From Odontocerum albicorne (lineage: Eukaryota; Arthropoda; Insecta; Trichoptera; Odontoceridae), in the NCBI GenBank assembly GCA_949825065.1, contig OX463842.1, positions 6,785,723 through 6,849,722 on the forward strand: DNA of 64,000 bases. Direction: 5' to 3'. The number at the start of each line of letters is the position of its first letter. The stretch's first letter is position 1. The notes beneath the pieces were generated by a model. The model searched no databases. It saw only the letters and a list, made by a program, of their open reading frames with translations, and had not been told where the DNA came from. The translations under genes were made by a program, and so were the position numbers. Positions 62,940-64,000 of this stretch are shown here, one piece after another.

Positions 62940-64000
62940 GTCTGATGCCTTACATCGGATAACAGATATCAAAATAACAGAGTGTTTTAAAGGGGAAAGG
63001 GATGAGAGAACAAGACTCAATATCCGACAGTCGTTAGAAAAGATTCTTGAATTCCATATACTAGTATTTTGCTTCAAAGATTATAAAAAAGCATTTGATC
63101 GTGTAAATGGGAGACATTGTGGTAGGTTCTCGCCGCCTCAAGCTCGCATACATTGCTACCGGCCGAAGACGCACTGAAAACTGCAGACAGAAATTCTCAA
63201 CCAGCCCCCATTCCCTACTATACTACACGGGGGGGGTAGAAAAGTGAAGGGACCTGTACGTTTCGCGTAGAGACGCACGCATCGCTACAAGACCTCCGAT
63301 GCACTCCATGCATCCACGATTTACGCATCTACACTACGAGAGGTCTACAAGAGGCCCGTACGCTTAACTAAGGGGGGAGCACTGTAGCGATTCTTACTCC
63401 CTGTGATCACAGCGCGAGCCGCTTGTTATTGTTTAGCGAGAACGAGACAGCGACATATCTTCTGCGCCTTTCTACACACATTCCAAATATTATAAATACC
63501 GACGTTTAACAATAAAATACCTCTTTTCATATTCCGATTTCAAACGAGTTTTATTAAAACAACGATCATCCTCGTCATCTTTCCATTCAGGACAACCGTT
63601 CCTAAAGTTCTTTTGAGATGGTAATATCATATATCTTGTGAACTTTCTCAAATCACTTGACCAATATAATTTTACTACAGTCAAAATCAATAACATCAAG
63701 TCTAAACAGTTTAAAGTACAAAAGGTATATGTCAAGGGTAAGTTATCTCTCCTGGTTTGTTTAAATTGTATGGAATGTATAATGAAGAGAGTACTTGAAG
63801 ACTAGGATGGTGGGATTGTTATTGATGGAAGAAAACTCTCCAATTTTAGATAAACAAACGAAACTATTGTCACATTATAAGAAATAAATGACCATGCTGT
63901 TTCATAAGCTGGATGCAACATGAGAGCAAGTTCCTGGGTCAATAAATCAATAGATCAAAAACCAAGTTGATTACGAGTATAATAGACTACAATAATACAC
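62940..64000 (+). mobile_element. LINE-D RT domain, split by a solo LTR, runs off the window
   Basis: RTRLNIRQSLEKILEFHIL and CFKDYKKAFDRVN (first catalytic aspartate) end at WETLW near 63123. After the LTR (63130-63606) the frame resumes VLLRW, NIIYLVNFLKSL, then MKRVLED, a stop, GGIVIDGRKLSNFR and a mutated FADD region, and continues to the window edge (SINRSKTKL-like). Removing the LTR joins W-x-V in the expected RT frame. Stops show that it is inactive. Confidence 0.7.
63130..63606 (+). mobile_element. Solo LTR, copy L7
   Basis: 477 bp between GTTC at 63126-63129 and 63607-63610, ending TTCCTAAA like L4. TATAAATACC lies at 63491 and AATAAA at 63511, followed by a TTTTATTAAAACAACGATCA region analogous to the ends of L1-L4. 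The 5' end is not TG, so it is diverged or damaged. Placement is supported by the LINE reading frame that continues across it. Confidence 0.65.

Noticed and set aside
63370..63385. Polypurine tract (AAGGGGGGAGCAC) next to TGTAGCG as the start of a 3' LTR
   Set aside because: The LINE reading frame and the GTTC target pair place this point inside solo LTR L7, so it is not an LTR boundary.

Overview
The window looks like gene-poor, transposon-dense, AT-rich DNA from an insect, most likely a moth or butterfly. I see no prokaryotic features. The insect call rests on mariner, pogo, piggyBac-type, Helitron, hAT and non-LTR families with spliceosomal introns. The moth/butterfly call rests on a repeatedly fragmented RTE-like LINE (here LINE-D). 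Its reading frame (motif like RINAIEMxALR) and its 3' tail (a 'ctctgcctaccc' motif followed by 'gtgatggtatgtatgta') are of a kind familiar to me from lepidopteran genomes. That is recall, not a search.

Only one locus looks like a host-type gene: a small two-exon F-box protein gene at the left edge (192-667, minus strand), with consensus splice sites and a GC-rich coding sequence. Next to it is a second, broken copy (1057-2319). Its exon 2 is identical as far as I can read, its intron carries a mariner element, and a deletion has joined the mariner directly to the first base of exon 2.

The rest, left to right, is as follows. 2.6-3.7 kb holds LINE remnants. 4.07-5.37 kb is a pogo/Tigger-like element split by a solo LTR, and 5.69-6.23 kb is another solo LTR. 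6.27-9.95 kb is a large inverted repeat (arms about 875 bp) built from LINE-D and a mariner. 10.0-12.7 kb has LINE 3' ends and a solo LTR. 12.8-14.1 kb is a mauritiana-type mariner. 14.3-17.3 kb has a long-TIR MITE, a 47-bp repeat, a truncated TTAA MITE and a 35-copy 38-bp minisatellite. 18.8-24.5 kb has nested MITEs, two solo LTRs, two SINEs, a LINE C-terminus and a small coiled-coil repeat ORF. 24.6-27.4 kb holds two Tc1/mariner-superfamily elements, one a nearly full-length mariner. 28.2-34.3 kb has a TTAA MITE, Helitron helicase remnants and LINEs. 34.7-36.8 kb has a LINE and a SINE that share a 3' tail, plus a second TTAA MITE family. 37.6-42.2 kb has two coding-like or C-rich tandem arrays, another TTAA MITE and a LINE. 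43.8-50.9 kb has hAT, LINE, MITE and foldback elements and a duplicated block. 51.6-57.1 kb has a solo LTR, LINEs and a 29-bp satellite. 57.2-64 kb has decayed mariner, MITE, LINE and minisatellite DNA, ending inside a LINE-D reverse transcriptase split by a solo LTR.

The elements have no joint pathway; the informative content is the insertion history. Seven related solo LTRs occur, six with clear 4-bp target duplications. Six TTAA-flanked piggyBac-type MITEs, four TA-flanked long-TIR MITEs and about six tRNA-derived SINEs are also present. Several lie inside one another and give relative ages. No complete, intact transposase or reverse transcriptase was found; every coding transposon copy I could check is truncated, frameshifted or carries stops.
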